NCBI RefSeq assembly: GCF_900187185.1
Contig: NZ_LT906465.1
Location: 558,001 to 622,000 of the forward strand
Reading direction: 5' to 3'
From: Chryseobacterium taklimakanense
GTDB lineage: Bacteria; Bacteroidota; Bacteroidia; Flavobacteriales; Weeksellaceae
Length of the DNA: 64,000 bases
Numbering within the stretch: position 1 is the first letter of the stretch; every line of letters begins with the position of its first letter. Positions 8,586-17,795 of the stretch are shown piece by piece. A program made the translations under genes and the position numbers. The notes under the pieces were generated by a model. The model ran no database searches. It was not told where the DNA came from and saw only the letters and a list, made by a program, of their open reading frames with translations.

Positions 8586-9485
8586 ATGCCGATCGAGATT
8601 TTACTGAAAACCGACAGCTGCGAGTGGATTGATGTGGAAGGTGCCACCGAACAGGACCTCCAATTCCTGCACCAGCGCTATGACATCAACGAACTGTTGC
8701 TGGAAGATACCATCGATCCGAACCACCTGCCAAAATATGAAGAAGACGGCAGCCTGAAGTTTTTCCTCACCAGGGAAAATACCGAACTGGAACGCACCAA
8801 CCTGAACAGCATCAGCGATGTAAGTACGAAACTTGGGATTTTCATCATAGATCAACTCATCATTACCGTACACCGGATGAAAAACCGCAGCGTTATGGAG
8901 CTGAAAAAAGAAGTTTTGCTGCATCCTGAGGGACAAACGGCCGACAAAATTGCTCTGAATCTGGCCCTGAAAGTGATGAAATCCTACGACGAGGAAGCGG
9001 AAAACATCCTGGAAATCCTCGACAATCTGGAGAATGAAATTTTCCTGAAGAACTCCAACCATTCCAGCCAACTGAGAAGGCTCTACAAACTGAAAAGAAA
9101 ATCCGGCCTTAATACAAGAATCCTGAATATTTCCGCGGACTGGATTGAGAAATTCCGGAAACTGAACCTCACTGACTCTGAAACAACCGACCTGAAGGAC
9201 AAATACAAGGATGTGGTTGCTGATTTCGACCATCTCAACGCGCAGATTACCAACCTGATTTCGATGTTTCTGGCCTTATCGGATCAAAAAGCGAATCAGG
9301 TGATGAAAATCCTGGCGATCTATTCGATGTATTTCCTTCCCATCACCTTTATTGCGGGGGTTTACGGTATGAACTTTGAAATAATGCCAGAACTGAAGCA
9401 GCCGCTGGGCTACTATGCGGTTTTAGGATTCATGGCGCTGATCGTCATCATCACCTTCATCTACGTGAGAAGGAAGCGCTGGTAG
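8586..9485 (+). CDS. corA: CorA-family magnesium/divalent cation transporter
   Basis: 299 aa. Seen: a long acidic/helical cytoplasmic N-terminal domain, then two C-terminal transmembrane helices with the family's YGMNFE signature between them (about residues 257-263) and a basic C-terminal tail (RRKRW). Known: pentameric inner-membrane Mg2+ (or Co2+, Ni2+, Zn2+) channel. The signature is GMNFE rather than GMNFxxMPE but MPE follows directly (IMPE), so the pore mouth appears complete. Convergent with the SDR gene. Confidence 0.9.
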   Translation: MPIEILLKTDSCEWIDVEGATEQDLQFLHQRYDINELLLEDTIDPNHLPKYEEDGSLKFFLTRENTELERTNLNSISDVSTKLGIFIIDQLIITVHRMKNRSVMELKKEVLLHPEGQTADKIALNLALKVMKSYDEEAENILEILDNLENEIFLKNSNHSSQLRRLYKLKRKSGLNTRILNISADWIEKFRKLNLTDSETTDLKDKYKDVVADFDHLNAQITNLISMFLALSDQKANQVMKILAIYSMYFLPITFIAGVYGMNFEIMPELKQPLGYYAVLGFMALIVIITFIYVRRKRW

Positions 9486-9498
9486 ATTAGAACAAACC

Positions 9499-10305
9499 TT
9501 ATTCTCTGCCTTTGAAATCCTTCATCGTATCATAAATTCCGAAGACATTCCGCATCACCCAGTCGAATGCGGGCAGCGGTAAAATTCCCTGGGAAAATCT
9601 GATAAACCAATACGGCAGTGGCATCGCGAGCATTTTGGTATCGTTTTCTATGGCTTTAATGATTCTTTCTGATGTTTTTTCGGGTTCCAGGATTGGGAGG
9701 AGTTTAGATTTTACACCGTCGAACATTCCGGTACTGATGTAGAACGGCATAATCGTAGTCACCGAAATATTCTTTTTCAGCTGCTCCATTTCCAGGCGGA
9801 GGCTGTCGCTCCAGCCTACAGCGGCCCATTTCGAGGCGGCATAAACGGACATTTTCGGGTTCGAAATCAGGCCGGCAGATGAGGCAATATTGCAAACAGC
9901 ACCCAAGTTGCGCGCCATCATTCCCCGTAAAAATTCTGCGGTAATATGCATCAGTGCGCTGCTGTTGACGAGCATACTTTTGCTGATCTGTTCGTGGGTA
10001 TGTTCGTGAAAATATTTCCCGACCACAATTCCGGCATTATTAATCAGAATATCTATTCCTCCGGTTTGAGTGTTTACTTTTTCAGCGGCAGATTTTATCT
10101 GTTCCAGATCCGAAATATCTACCTGAAACAGACTGATTTTGCCGTCCAAAGTCTGAAATTCGGCCTGGGTCTGCAGCAATCCTTCCTGATTGATATCCCA
10201 AATGACCAAGTGGCTGCAGCCGCGTTCCAGCGCTTTTCTTCCCATAATTTTCCCGATGCCGGAAGCGCCGCCGGTGATGAGGACTCTTTTGCCTTTAAAA
10301 TTCAT
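9499..10305 (-). CDS. short-chain dehydrogenase/reductase (SDR)
   Basis: 268 aa. Seen: cofactor motif TGGASGIG (about residues 11-18), NNAG, and the catalytic Ser/Tyr/Lys (SSAGLIS... YAASKWA). Known: NAD(P)-dependent oxidoreductase; the C-terminal part with several hydrophobic stretches resembles the acyl-lipid/steroid type SDRs of the DHRS7B/SDR-c group. Divergent from the aldehyde dehydrogenase gene 135 bp away, suggesting a related lipid aldehyde/alcohol role (inference). Confidence 0.88.
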   Translation of the reverse strand: MNFKGKRVLITGGASGIGKIMGRKALERGCSHLVIWDINQEGLLQTQAEFQTLDGKISLFQVDISDLEQIKSAAEKVNTQTGGIDILINNAGIVVGKYFHEHTHEQISKSMLVNSSALMHITAEFLRGMMARNLGAVCNIASSAGLISNPKMSVYAASKWAAVGWSDSLRLEMEQLKKNISVTTIMPFYISTGMFDGVKSKLLPILEPEKTSERIIKAIENDTKMLAMPLPYWFIRFSQGILPLPAFDWVMRNVFGIYDTMKDFKGRE

Positions 10306-10397
10306 GTCCGAAGATTTTTACGAATTTAATGCAGAAAGTTTAGATTTTTTTAACTTTTTTAGAATTTCTTTAATGCGCCGCTTACCGATAATTAAAG

Positions 10398-10405
10398 TAA
10401 ATTTG
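10398..10405 (+). promoter_or_regulatory. -7 element upstream of aldehyde dehydrogenase
   Basis: TAAATTTG matches TAnnTTTG 36 bp before the start codon. A clear -33 TTTG is not visible, so confidence is modest. Confidence 0.35.
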
Positions 10406-10440
10406 TTTTTATCAGGCAGAAGCCTTTAAACCGATAAAAA

Positions 10441-11802
10441 ATGAACTACAACGAAATACTGGAACGCCAAAGGGAATTTTTTGCGACTCATAAAACAAAA
10501 AATTTAAAATACAGAAAGGAACAGCTCGAAAAATTGAAACGCATCATCCAGAACAATGAAAACCTGCTTAATGAGGCTATTTACAAAGATTTTGGCAAGT
10601 CAAAAGCAGACACGTTCACCACAGAAATCTCTTTTGTGCTGAATGACATTGATTATTACCTGAAAAACCTGAACTCACTCGCAAAACCAAAACGTGTAAA
10701 AACCAATCTGCTGAATCAGCCCGGAACCAGCAAAATTTACCCGGAACCATTGGGGAATACTTTAATCATCGGGGCGTGGAACTATCCGTATCAGCTGACT
10801 TTATCCCCGGCAGTTGCAGCGATAGCCGCCGGAAATACCGTGATTGCAAAACCCAGCGAAATTGCAGCAAACACGATGCAGGTGATGGCCAGGATCATCA
10901 ATGAAAATTTCAATCCCGATGTTTTTTACTGCATGGAAGGCGGCATCGAAGAAACCACCGAAATTCTGAAAGAAAAATTCGACAAAATATTCTTCACCGG
11001 AAGCACCCGGGTTGGCAAAATCATTTATGAGGCCGCTGCCAAACATTTAACGCCGGTAACGCTGGAGCTTGGCGGCAAATCCCCGGCCATCGTCACTAAA
11101 AACTCTGATTACAAAATTGCCGCAAAACGTATTGTATGGGGAAAATTCCTGAATGCGGGGCAAACCTGTGTAGCTCCGGATTACGTTCTGGTGGATCAAT
11201 CGATCGAAGAAAAATTTCTGGAATACCTGAAAGAATATATTGTCGAATTCAATTACCGTGAAGGCAGCGAACACTACACGAGAATTATCAATCAACGGAA
11301 TTTCAGCCGACTGACGAATTTAATCCATAAAGAAAAAATCTATCTGGGCGGAAATTACAGCGAACAAAACCTGCATATCGAACCCACAGTTTTGCGCGGG
11401 GTGGACTGGGATGATGCGGTGATGAAGGAAGAAATCTTCGGGCCGGTGCTGCCTGTTTTAACTTACAATGTGCTGAATGAAGCCCTGAACGAAATTACAG
11501 CACACGAAAAGCCTTTAGCGGCTTATATCTTTACGAATGACCATGGAGAAAAGAAACTTTTTACTGACAAAATCTCCTTCGGTGGCGGCTGCATCAATGA
11601 TGTGGTGATGCACCTTTCCAACGGATCGCTTCCATTTGGGGGCGTAGGAAATTCAGGGATCGGCAGTTACCATGGAAAATATGGCTTTGAAACTTTCTCC
11701 CATCAAAAAGCAGTTCTGGAGCGCGCCACCTGGGGCGAACCGAATTTAAAGTATCCGCCTTACACAGAAAACAAACTGAAATGGATCAAGCGCGTGCTCT
11801 GA
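10441..11802 (+). CDS. aldehyde dehydrogenase (class 3-like)
   Basis: 453 aa. Seen: catalytic Glu in LELGGKSPAIV, nucleophile Cys in NAGQTCVAPDYV, and a C-terminal PFGGVGNSGIGSYHGKYGFE loop characteristic of the ALDH3 / fatty-aldehyde dehydrogenase branch (no N-terminal extension). Known: NAD(P)-dependent oxidation of medium- or long-chain aldehydes. Monocistronic with a strong terminator. Divergent with the SDR. Confidence 0.9.
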   Translation: MNYNEILERQREFFATHKTKNLKYRKEQLEKLKRIIQNNENLLNEAIYKDFGKSKADTFTTEISFVLNDIDYYLKNLNSLAKPKRVKTNLLNQPGTSKIYPEPLGNTLIIGAWNYPYQLTLSPAVAAIAAGNTVIAKPSEIAANTMQVMARIINENFNPDVFYCMEGGIEETTEILKEKFDKIFFTGSTRVGKIIYEAAAKHLTPVTLELGGKSPAIVTKNSDYKIAAKRIVWGKFLNAGQTCVAPDYVLVDQSIEEKFLEYLKEYIVEFNYREGSEHYTRIINQRNFSRLTNLIHKEKIYLGGNYSEQNLHIEPTVLRGVDWDDAVMKEEIFGPVLPVLTYNVLNEALNEITAHEKPLAAYIFTNDHGEKKLFTDKISFGGGCINDVVMHLSNGSLPFGGVGNSGIGSYHGKYGFETFSHQKAVLERATWGEPNLKYPPYTENKLKWIKRVL

Positions 11803-11885
11803 TATCATTTATAAAAAGAAAAATCTCAAACCAAATGATGCAGGCTGAGAATCATCCAAATCGTCCGGAGGTCCGGAAAAAGTGC

Positions 11886-11930
11886 AAAAAAAAGCCGTTT
11901 TCACCTTTTGTGAGACGGCTTCTTTATTTT
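11886..11930. terminator. bidirectional terminator
   Basis: AAGCCGT...ACGGCTT stem with an inner TCAC/GTGA extension, flanked by A-rich and T-rich tracts. It serves both the aldehyde dehydrogenase (+) and the thioredoxin-like gene (-). Confidence 0.8.
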
Positions 11931-11946
11931 AATAAATTTTAAACTG

Positions 11947-12510
11947 CTAGCCTTTCGGTTTCCAGGCTTCGAAGAAGGCTTTCACTTTTTCCAGGCTGTA
12001 GCCTTTCCCTTCCTCAAGAACTCCGCTTTCCTGGGTGTGGATTTGCCTGCCGTCCTTATCCAAAACAATGAAAACCGGATAGCCAAATTTCTTTCCAGGA
12101 TCGCCGTATTTGGCAAATATTTTTTCGTTTTTGTTGTCAGGGGAATAGTTCAGGTGGTAATAGATGTAATTATCATCCACAATTTTCTTCAGCTCCGGTG
12201 TCGTTTGCACATAATTATTGAACCTCAGGCACCAGATGCACCAGTTTCCGCCGGCCTGCAGCATGATATTCTTGTTTTCTGCCTGTGCCTGTTTTACCAG
12301 TTCGGCAATTTTCAGTTCTGCGTTTTCCTTCGGATCATAAGGTTTTGGCAGGGCCGCTTTCTCTTGATCCTGGGCTTTTTTCTTTTCAGCAGCTACGGTG
12401 GCACTGTCTTTTTCCAGAGTGGGGGCAGTGGTTTCAGTCTTTTGTGAACATGCGAAGGAAACGGTCATCAATGCACCGCACAAGCCTATTTTAAACAGTC
12501 TATTTTTCAT
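11947..12510 (-). CDS. thioredoxin-fold lipoprotein
   Basis: 187 aa. Seen: lipobox ending SFAC (Cys about residue 21), a Lys/Glu/Ala-rich linker, then a thioredoxin-like domain with the redox centre WCIWC (so C-x-x-C) at about residues 91-95 and a late cis-Pro segment (GYPVFIVLD). Known: DsbD-C/YyaL-type envelope thioredoxins that reduce or sense periplasmic disulfides. Expected to sit in the periplasm, anchored by lipid. Confidence 0.87.
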   Translation of the reverse strand: MKNRLFKIGLCGALMTVSFACSQKTETTAPTLEKDSATVAAEKKKAQDQEKAALPKPYDPKENAELKIAELVKQAQAENKNIMLQAGGNWCIWCLRFNNYVQTTPELKKIVDDNYIYYHLNYSPDNKNEKIFAKYGDPGKKFGYPVFIVLDKDGRQIHTQESGVLEEGKGYSLEKVKAFFEAWKPKG

Positions 12511-12579
12511 TTATAAATAATTTAGCAGATCAAAAATAGCGTTTTTATATTTAAAAAAATCTTCTCGCGGTATTTTATG

Positions 12580-12587
12580 TAAATTTG
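12580..12587 (+). promoter_or_regulatory. -7 element of acyltransferase/glycosyltransferase operon
   Basis: TAAATTTG fits TAnnTTTG; it ends only 7 bp before the ATG at 12595, implying a very short or absent leader if used. Confidence 0.4.
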
Positions 12588-12594
12588 CAGGCGT

Positions 12595-13479
12595 ATGAAG
12601 ACCGTGTTCGCGCTTGTCATCCTCCTGTCGAAACTTCCCCTGAAAATACTCTATATTTTTTCGGATATTCTTTATTTTCTGATGTATCACGTGATTGGCT
12701 ACCGCAAGAATGTTGTTTACGAAAACCTGAAAAACTCCTTCCCTGAAAAAAACAGGGAAGAACTGAAAGAGATTGAACAGAAGTTTTACAGCAATTTTTC
12801 GGATTATATTGTGGAAACTCTGAAGGCTTTCACCATTACTTCTGAAGAACTCCGGGTTCGCGTGCAGCACATCAATCAGGATGTCTTTCATCAGGCCAAA
12901 GATGAAGGCAAAAACATCATCCTTCTGTCGGGGCATATATTCAACTGGGAATGGTTCAATGCTTTGGCCACGATTATTCCTCAGGAAAAAAGTTTTCCGG
13001 TTTATAAGAAAATGAACAGTGATTTCTGGGAAGAAAAGATCAAAAATATCCGCAACAAATACGGCAACCATGCTCTGGAAGCCGGTGAAGTTACCCGCCA
13101 TCTTATCAAAAATAAAAACGACGGCAATTCGATTTATATGTTTGTGGCCGACCAGTCTCCCTATGCCTTGGATATCAGTTACGGACTGAAATTCCTAAAC
13201 CAGCTGACGCCTGCATTCACCGGTTACGACCGCCTCGCCACAAAAATGGACCTTATTTTTGTGTATTGCGAAATGAAAAAAGTGAAGCGCGGATTCTATC
13301 AGGTCAATTATTACAGAATTTATCCTGACAGTGAAAAATTTGAACCGTTCGAAGTGGTAAAAAAATTCCATAAACTCCTGGAAAACACCATACAAAAAAG
13401 GCCTGACAACTGGCTTTGGTCCCACAAAAGATGGAAATACAAATCTGTTTTGCTGGAAAAAGGTTATAAAGAACAATGA
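12595..13479 (+). CDS. LpxL/HtrB-family lysophospholipid acyltransferase
   Basis: 294 aa. Seen: an N-terminal hydrophobic anchor and the acyltransferase motif H-x4-E in SGHIFNWEWF (about residues 112-121), as in lipid A late acyltransferases. Known: transfers an acyl chain to lipid A precursors or to aminolipids at the inner membrane's cytoplasmic face. Its stop overlaps the ATG of the following glycosyltransferase by 4 bp, implying translational coupling and an envelope-glycolipid role. Confidence 0.88.
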   Translation: MKTVFALVILLSKLPLKILYIFSDILYFLMYHVIGYRKNVVYENLKNSFPEKNREELKEIEQKFYSNFSDYIVETLKAFTITSEELRVRVQHINQDVFHQAKDEGKNIILLSGHIFNWEWFNALATIIPQEKSFPVYKKMNSDFWEEKIKNIRNKYGNHALEAGEVTRHLIKNKNDGNSIYMFVADQSPYALDISYGLKFLNQLTPAFTGYDRLATKMDLIFVYCEMKKVKRGFYQVNYYRIYPDSEKFEPFEVVKKFHKLLENTIQKRPDNWLWSHKRWKYKSVLLEKGYKEQ

Positions 13480-14438
13480 AACTCGCCATCGCCATACTGA
13501 ACTGGAACGGGAAACACTGGCTGGAAAAATTCCTGCCGGGCGTCATTCAGCATTCACAGGATGCAGAAATTTATGTGATTGATAATGCCTCTACAGACCA
13601 TTCCGCTGACTTTCTAAAGCAGAACTTTCCTTCGGTTAAAATTATCGTTAATGATAAAAACAACGGTTTTGCCGGCGGGTACAGTGATGGTTTAAGGAAA
13701 ATTGACGCAGATATTTACTGCCTTCTGAATTCAGATATTGAAGTCACTGAAAACTGGACCAAACCCATACTCGAACTTTTTGAAAAGGATGTAAACATTG
13801 CGGCCATACAGCCCAAAATCCTCTCATTCAAAAATGATAAATTCTTTGAATTTGCAGGCGCTGCAGGAGGCCTCATCGATAATTTGGGATACCCTTACTG
13901 TCGCGGACGTGTTTTTGATGAATGCGAAGAAGATAAAGGCCAGTACGACGACGAAACTGAGATCTTCTGGGCTTCGGGATGCGCATTATTCATCAGGAGT
14001 AAAGATTTTTGGGAGCAAAACGGTTTTGATGAACGTTTTTTTGCACACCAGGAAGAAATTGATCTGTGCTGGCGACTGCGAAATTATGGCCGGAAGATTT
14101 TTTACACCTATAAATCAAAAGTTTATCATGTAGGCGGCGGAACGCTGAGCAAACAGAACCCACAGAAAACGTTCCTTAATTTCCGCAACAATCTCTCGAT
14201 GATGCTGAAAAACCTACCCTTCCCAAAACTTCTTTGGCTGATTTTCTTCCGGCTTTGCCTGGACGGAATTGCCGGAATCCGTTTCGGTTTAAAGGACGGC
14301 TTTCCTCATCTTTGGGCTGTGGTCCGGGCTCATTTCGGATTTTATGCACAGGCTGCCGAGACCTGGAAACGCAGGGGAAAACAGCAAATGAAAAATTATT
14401 ATCAAACAAAGTGGCTGATCTTCAAGCACTTTTTGTAG
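13476..14438 (+). CDS. family 2 glycosyltransferase
   Basis: 320 aa. Seen: GT-A start (AILNWNGKHWLEKFLPG), nucleotide-binding/DXD-like LLNSDIEV, an acceptor loop ASGCALFIR and the ED-type FAHQEEIDLCWR helix. Resembles rhamnosyl/dTDP-sugar transferases used for O-antigen or exopolysaccharide. Cytoplasmic face of the inner membrane. Coupled to the LpxL-like gene; its 3' end overlaps the 3' end of the convergent GT32-like gene by 17 bp. Confidence 0.88.
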   Translation: MKLAIAILNWNGKHWLEKFLPGVIQHSQDAEIYVIDNASTDHSADFLKQNFPSVKIIVNDKNNGFAGGYSDGLRKIDADIYCLLNSDIEVTENWTKPILELFEKDVNIAAIQPKILSFKNDKFFEFAGAAGGLIDNLGYPYCRGRVFDECEEDKGQYDDETEIFWASGCALFIRSKDFWEQNGFDERFFAHQEEIDLCWRLRNYGRKIFYTYKSKVYHVGGGTLSKQNPQKTFLNFRNNLSMMLKNLPFPKLLWLIFFRLCLDGIAGIRFGLKDGFPHLWAVVRAHFGFYAQAAETWKRRGKQQMKNYYQTKWLIFKHFL

Positions 14439-15204
14439 AATCCAGATAGTGCTCTATTTTATCCCTTGGAATTAAATCCAGAATCTTCTTAACATCAATG
14501 ATCCGGTGTTCATTTAAGATACTTTCAACCGCTTTTTCTGCATCTGAATAGTTCACCAAACGTTCCAAAAGACCGTAAACATTGACCATTTTTTTGTGCG
14601 TATTTTCGGCATCTCCGCCAAACCAAGATCCGTTGAAGTGGTGGCTTACATAATTTTTCGGCAGATCCTGAGAAAAATAAACTGACGGATAGAGTGTCAC
14701 ACCGTGTTTCAGCCTTTGAACCGTATCACTGTAGCGGTCGGCACCATATTCTTTCTCCAGCATTTCCGAGAAAATATCCGTGTTGATTCTTTCGACAAAA
14801 TGTTCCTGCTGATTATAATATTCCATGAAATCCTTCGAAAGCTGATGTTTCGGCTCTGCCATCCAGAAAGCGGAATACGGAACGCCTTTCACCTCGAAAC
14901 CGCAAACGGCTTTTTCATTTAAAAATTCGTCCAGCGGAAGTTTCAGTTCCATATCGGTATCCATATAAATTCCGCCGTGCTCATACATCACTTTGCTGCG
15001 GACATAATCGGATACAAACGCCCATTTCCCCTGCGCAAAAGCCTCGCGAACATAATTATTATCGTCGAGCGGTGAATTGCTTTCATTCCATTCCACGATT
15101 TCAAAACCGGGATGAATTTTTTTCCAGGATGCGATGCAGTGTTCCGCGAGTTCATGTTTTGGGTGGCCGCCAAACCAGCAATAATGTATTTTTTTTGGAA
15201 TCAT
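14422..15204 (-). CDS. GT32-type glycosyltransferase
   Basis: 260 aa. Seen: the family's opening MIPKKIHYCWFGG, and a DXD metal/nucleotide motif in IYMDTDMEL (about residues 79-87). Known: OCH1/capsule-type sugar transferases that modify surface polysaccharide or mycoplasma-like glycolipids. Convergent with, and 17 bp overlapping, the GT2 gene; the two may act in the same surface glycan pathway (inference). Confidence 0.87.
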   Translation of the reverse strand: MIPKKIHYCWFGGHPKHELAEHCIASWKKIHPGFEIVEWNESNSPLDDNNYVREAFAQGKWAFVSDYVRSKVMYEHGGIYMDTDMELKLPLDEFLNEKAVCGFEVKGVPYSAFWMAEPKHQLSKDFMEYYNQQEHFVERINTDIFSEMLEKEYGADRYSDTVQRLKHGVTLYPSVYFSQDLPKNYVSHHFNGSWFGGDAENTHKKMVNVYGLLERLVNYSDAEKAVESILNEHRIIDVKKILDLIPRDKIEHYLDSTKSA

Positions 15205-15368
15205 ATTAAGTCTTTAACGTTAAAAATAAATGAAGTCTTGGAATTGTGCTTCAAACGGTTTGTTTTGTGTCAATTTAAAAAAGTTCGCCAAACAGCATTT
15301 TTCAAAAATACTGGCAGTAAGACATTAATTCATTATTTTTATCTCTCTAAAAATTTCAAAATTTCAAG

Positions 15369-16745
15369 ATGATGAAACGCTACATTTGGGCATATTTCCT
15401 CCTTTTTTCATTTTCATTAAATATTATGGCACAGCAAACAGACCACAGGTACCAACCAAAAAAATATGTAGAAATTCAAAATCCGGAATGGGTAAAAAAC
15501 GCCACGATCTATGAACTGAACATCCGCCAGTTTTCATCGGAAGGCACTTTCAAAGCTGTGGAAAAACAACTGCCGCGACTGAAAAAAATGGGTATTGATA
15601 TCATCTGGCTGATGCCCGTGCAGCCGATCGGCGTAAAAAACCGAAAAGGGACTCTGGGAAGTTATTACTCCGTGAAAGATTATCTGGATGTAAATCCTGA
15701 ATTTGGATCTAAAAAAGATTTTCAGGATTTAGTCAATGCCATCCACAAGGAAGGAATGTACGTGATTCTCGACTGGGTGGCCAACCACAGCAGCTGGGAC
15801 AACGATCTGGTAAAAAAGCATCCCGACTGGTATATCAAATCGCGCGAAGGAAAATTTCAGTCGACACCGTGGCGAGATTACGACGATATTATTGATTTTG
15901 ATTACAGCAAGCCGGGTTTAAGAAAATATATGACCGATGCGCTGAAGTTCTGGGTAAAAGAATACGGAATTGACGGCTACCGCTGCGATGTGGCCAGTTT
16001 CATACCGTTGGAATTCTGGGAAAATGCCCGAAAAGAACTTGATGAAATAAAACCCATTTTCATGCTTGCGGAAGCCGAAGACAAGGAACTGCACCGAAAG
16101 GCGTTTGATGCGACCTACAACTGGACTTTGTGGAATTACCTGCACGACATTGCGATGGGGAAAAAAAATGCGGAGCAACTGGCGGGCGGCTACATTGCAG
16201 AGCATGTTTCCATATTTCCGAAGGAAGGCATACGGATGAATTTTATTGACAATCATGACAAAAACTCCTGGGAAGGCAACCAGTACAGCAATTTCGGCAG
16301 CGCGCTGAAAGCCGCAATCGTTTTTTCGGCAATGATGGACGGGATGCCGCTGGTATACAGCGGACAGGAAGCGGGACTGGACCGGTCCTTACAGTTTTTT
16401 GAACGCGATCCGATTGTCTGGAAAAAACATGAAAACGAGCAACTTTACACCTCGCTTTTTACGCTGAAGCATAAAAATCAGGCACTTTGGAACGGAAAAT
16501 GGGGCGGCGAAATGGTCCGTATTACCAATGACCAAATGAAAAACGCCATCTCATTTGTGCGCGAGAAAAACGGCGACAAGGTTTTGACTTTTATAAATTT
16601 AAGTAAGGAAAAAATTACCGTCACTTTCGATACAGAATACGACAAGGGGCATTACACCATTCTTTTTACCGGAAAACAGATGCAGTTACCAGGAAAACTG
16701 GTTCTGACGATGGAGCCGTGGGAATATTTGGTGCTGCACAATTAG
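15369..16745 (+). CDS. secreted alpha-amylase family (GH13) glycosidase
   Basis: 458 aa. Seen: Sec signal peptide ending MAQQ (cleavage about residue 22), then GH13 regions DWVANHSS (I), GYRCDVASF (II, nucleophile Asp), MLAEAED (III, acid Glu) and FIDNHDKN (IV, Asp). The C-terminal all-beta domain is short. Known: periplasmic or surface maltodextrin/starch hydrolase. No sus genes nearby, but it complements the glycogen operon further right only loosely. Confidence 0.9.
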   Translation: MMKRYIWAYFLLFSFSLNIMAQQTDHRYQPKKYVEIQNPEWVKNATIYELNIRQFSSEGTFKAVEKQLPRLKKMGIDIIWLMPVQPIGVKNRKGTLGSYYSVKDYLDVNPEFGSKKDFQDLVNAIHKEGMYVILDWVANHSSWDNDLVKKHPDWYIKSREGKFQSTPWRDYDDIIDFDYSKPGLRKYMTDALKFWVKEYGIDGYRCDVASFIPLEFWENARKELDEIKPIFMLAEAEDKELHRKAFDATYNWTLWNYLHDIAMGKKNAEQLAGGYIAEHVSIFPKEGIRMNFIDNHDKNSWEGNQYSNFGSALKAAIVFSAMMDGMPLVYSGQEAGLDRSLQFFERDPIVWKKHENEQLYTSLFTLKHKNQALWNGKWGGEMVRITNDQMKNAISFVREKNGDKVLTFINLSKEKITVTFDTEYDKGHYTILFTGKQMQLPGKLVLTMEPWEYLVLHN

Positions 16746-16905
16746 TTCTCACATATTACACAGATTTGCACAGAACAGTTGAATTCATTGATCAAGACAT
16801 GTTCAGATATTCTTTTATTTAACTTAATAAATTTCACTCTAAGCAATAAAACTTTGTATATCATTGCGTTTATAACCGGATAAATTCCCTACATTTATTT
16901 TTGAA
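16746..16905. other. intergenic spacer with short dispersed repeat
   Basis: Contains ATTACACAGATTT (16756-16768) which recurs at 18576-18588 after the second hydrolase. A TATTTTTG box ends 2 bp before the ATG at 16906. Confidence 0.4.
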
Positions 16906-17772
16906 ATGAAAATCGACCTCTATAATATCCTGGCAGTTGTGCTCATCATCATTTTGGGTTTGGGGCTGATTATCTATTTTTTCCAGCAGAAATTTTTCTT
17001 CCATCCCGAAAAACTTCCTGAAGATTTCAAATTTGCCTATGATAACCTGAACGCTGAAGAACTGACGGTGGAAACGGAACCGGGCGTGAAAATCAATTAC
17101 CTGCACTTTAAAACCGAGCACCCGAAAGGCATTGTCTTTTATCTGAAAGGCAACACCAAAAGCATCAAAGGCTGGGGAAAATTTGCGATTGACTTTACGC
17201 GGCTGAGCTACGATGTGATCATGCTCGACTACCGCGGATTCGGGAAAAGCACCGGCAAAAGGACTTCCGACGGAATGAAACATGACATCCAGTTTATCTA
17301 TAATCTGGTTAAAAAGCAGGTTCCCGAGGAACGGCTCATCGTTTACGGCAGAAGTTTGGGAACACCGTTTGCCGCCATGCTCGCGGCAAGAAACCATCCG
17401 AGGCTCCTGATCCTTAACTCCCCTATTTACAGCATCGAAAGATCGGTGATGCGCTATCTTCCGTTTCTGCCGGCAAAATATTTTGTAAATTTTAATTTTC
17501 CGACTTACAAATATCTGCAAAGTGTGCGCTGCCCCATCAAAATCATTCACGGCAGCGATGATCAGCTGGTTCCCGTAAAAACCGCGATCGAACTTTCCGA
17601 AATCCAGCCTGAAAACACGCGGCTGTACATCATCCTGAAAGCCGGGCATCTGGATGTGCATAAATTCAAGGAATATCACCGGATCCTGAATGAAATTTTT
17701 GAGGACATCGATGAGCCTGGAGAAGAAATTAATTTCTCGCAAACGAGCCTCAATATGAGTCACAGGGAATAA
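16906..17772 (+). CDS. membrane-anchored alpha/beta hydrolase
   Basis: 288 aa. Seen: one N-terminal transmembrane helix (about residues 8-28), nucleophile elbow GRSLG within VYGRSLGTPF, a likely acid in HGSDDQLVP and the late His of AGHLDVHK. Resembles the Bem46/ABHD13 serine hydrolases. Its neighbour 23 bp downstream is a clear paralogue without the anchor, so a tandem duplication with changed location is likely. Substrate unknown. Confidence 0.88.
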   Translation: MKIDLYNILAVVLIIILGLGLIIYFFQQKFFFHPEKLPEDFKFAYDNLNAEELTVETEPGVKINYLHFKTEHPKGIVFYLKGNTKSIKGWGKFAIDFTRLSYDVIMLDYRGFGKSTGKRTSDGMKHDIQFIYNLVKKQVPEERLIVYGRSLGTPFAAMLAARNHPRLLILNSPIYSIERSVMRYLPFLPAKYFVNFNFPTYKYLQSVRCPIKIIHGSDDQLVPVKTAIELSEIQPENTRLYIILKAGHLDVHKFKEYHRILNEIFEDIDEPGEEINFSQTSLNMSHRE

Positions 17773-17795
17773 AATCGTAATTTTGAAGCGAAAAT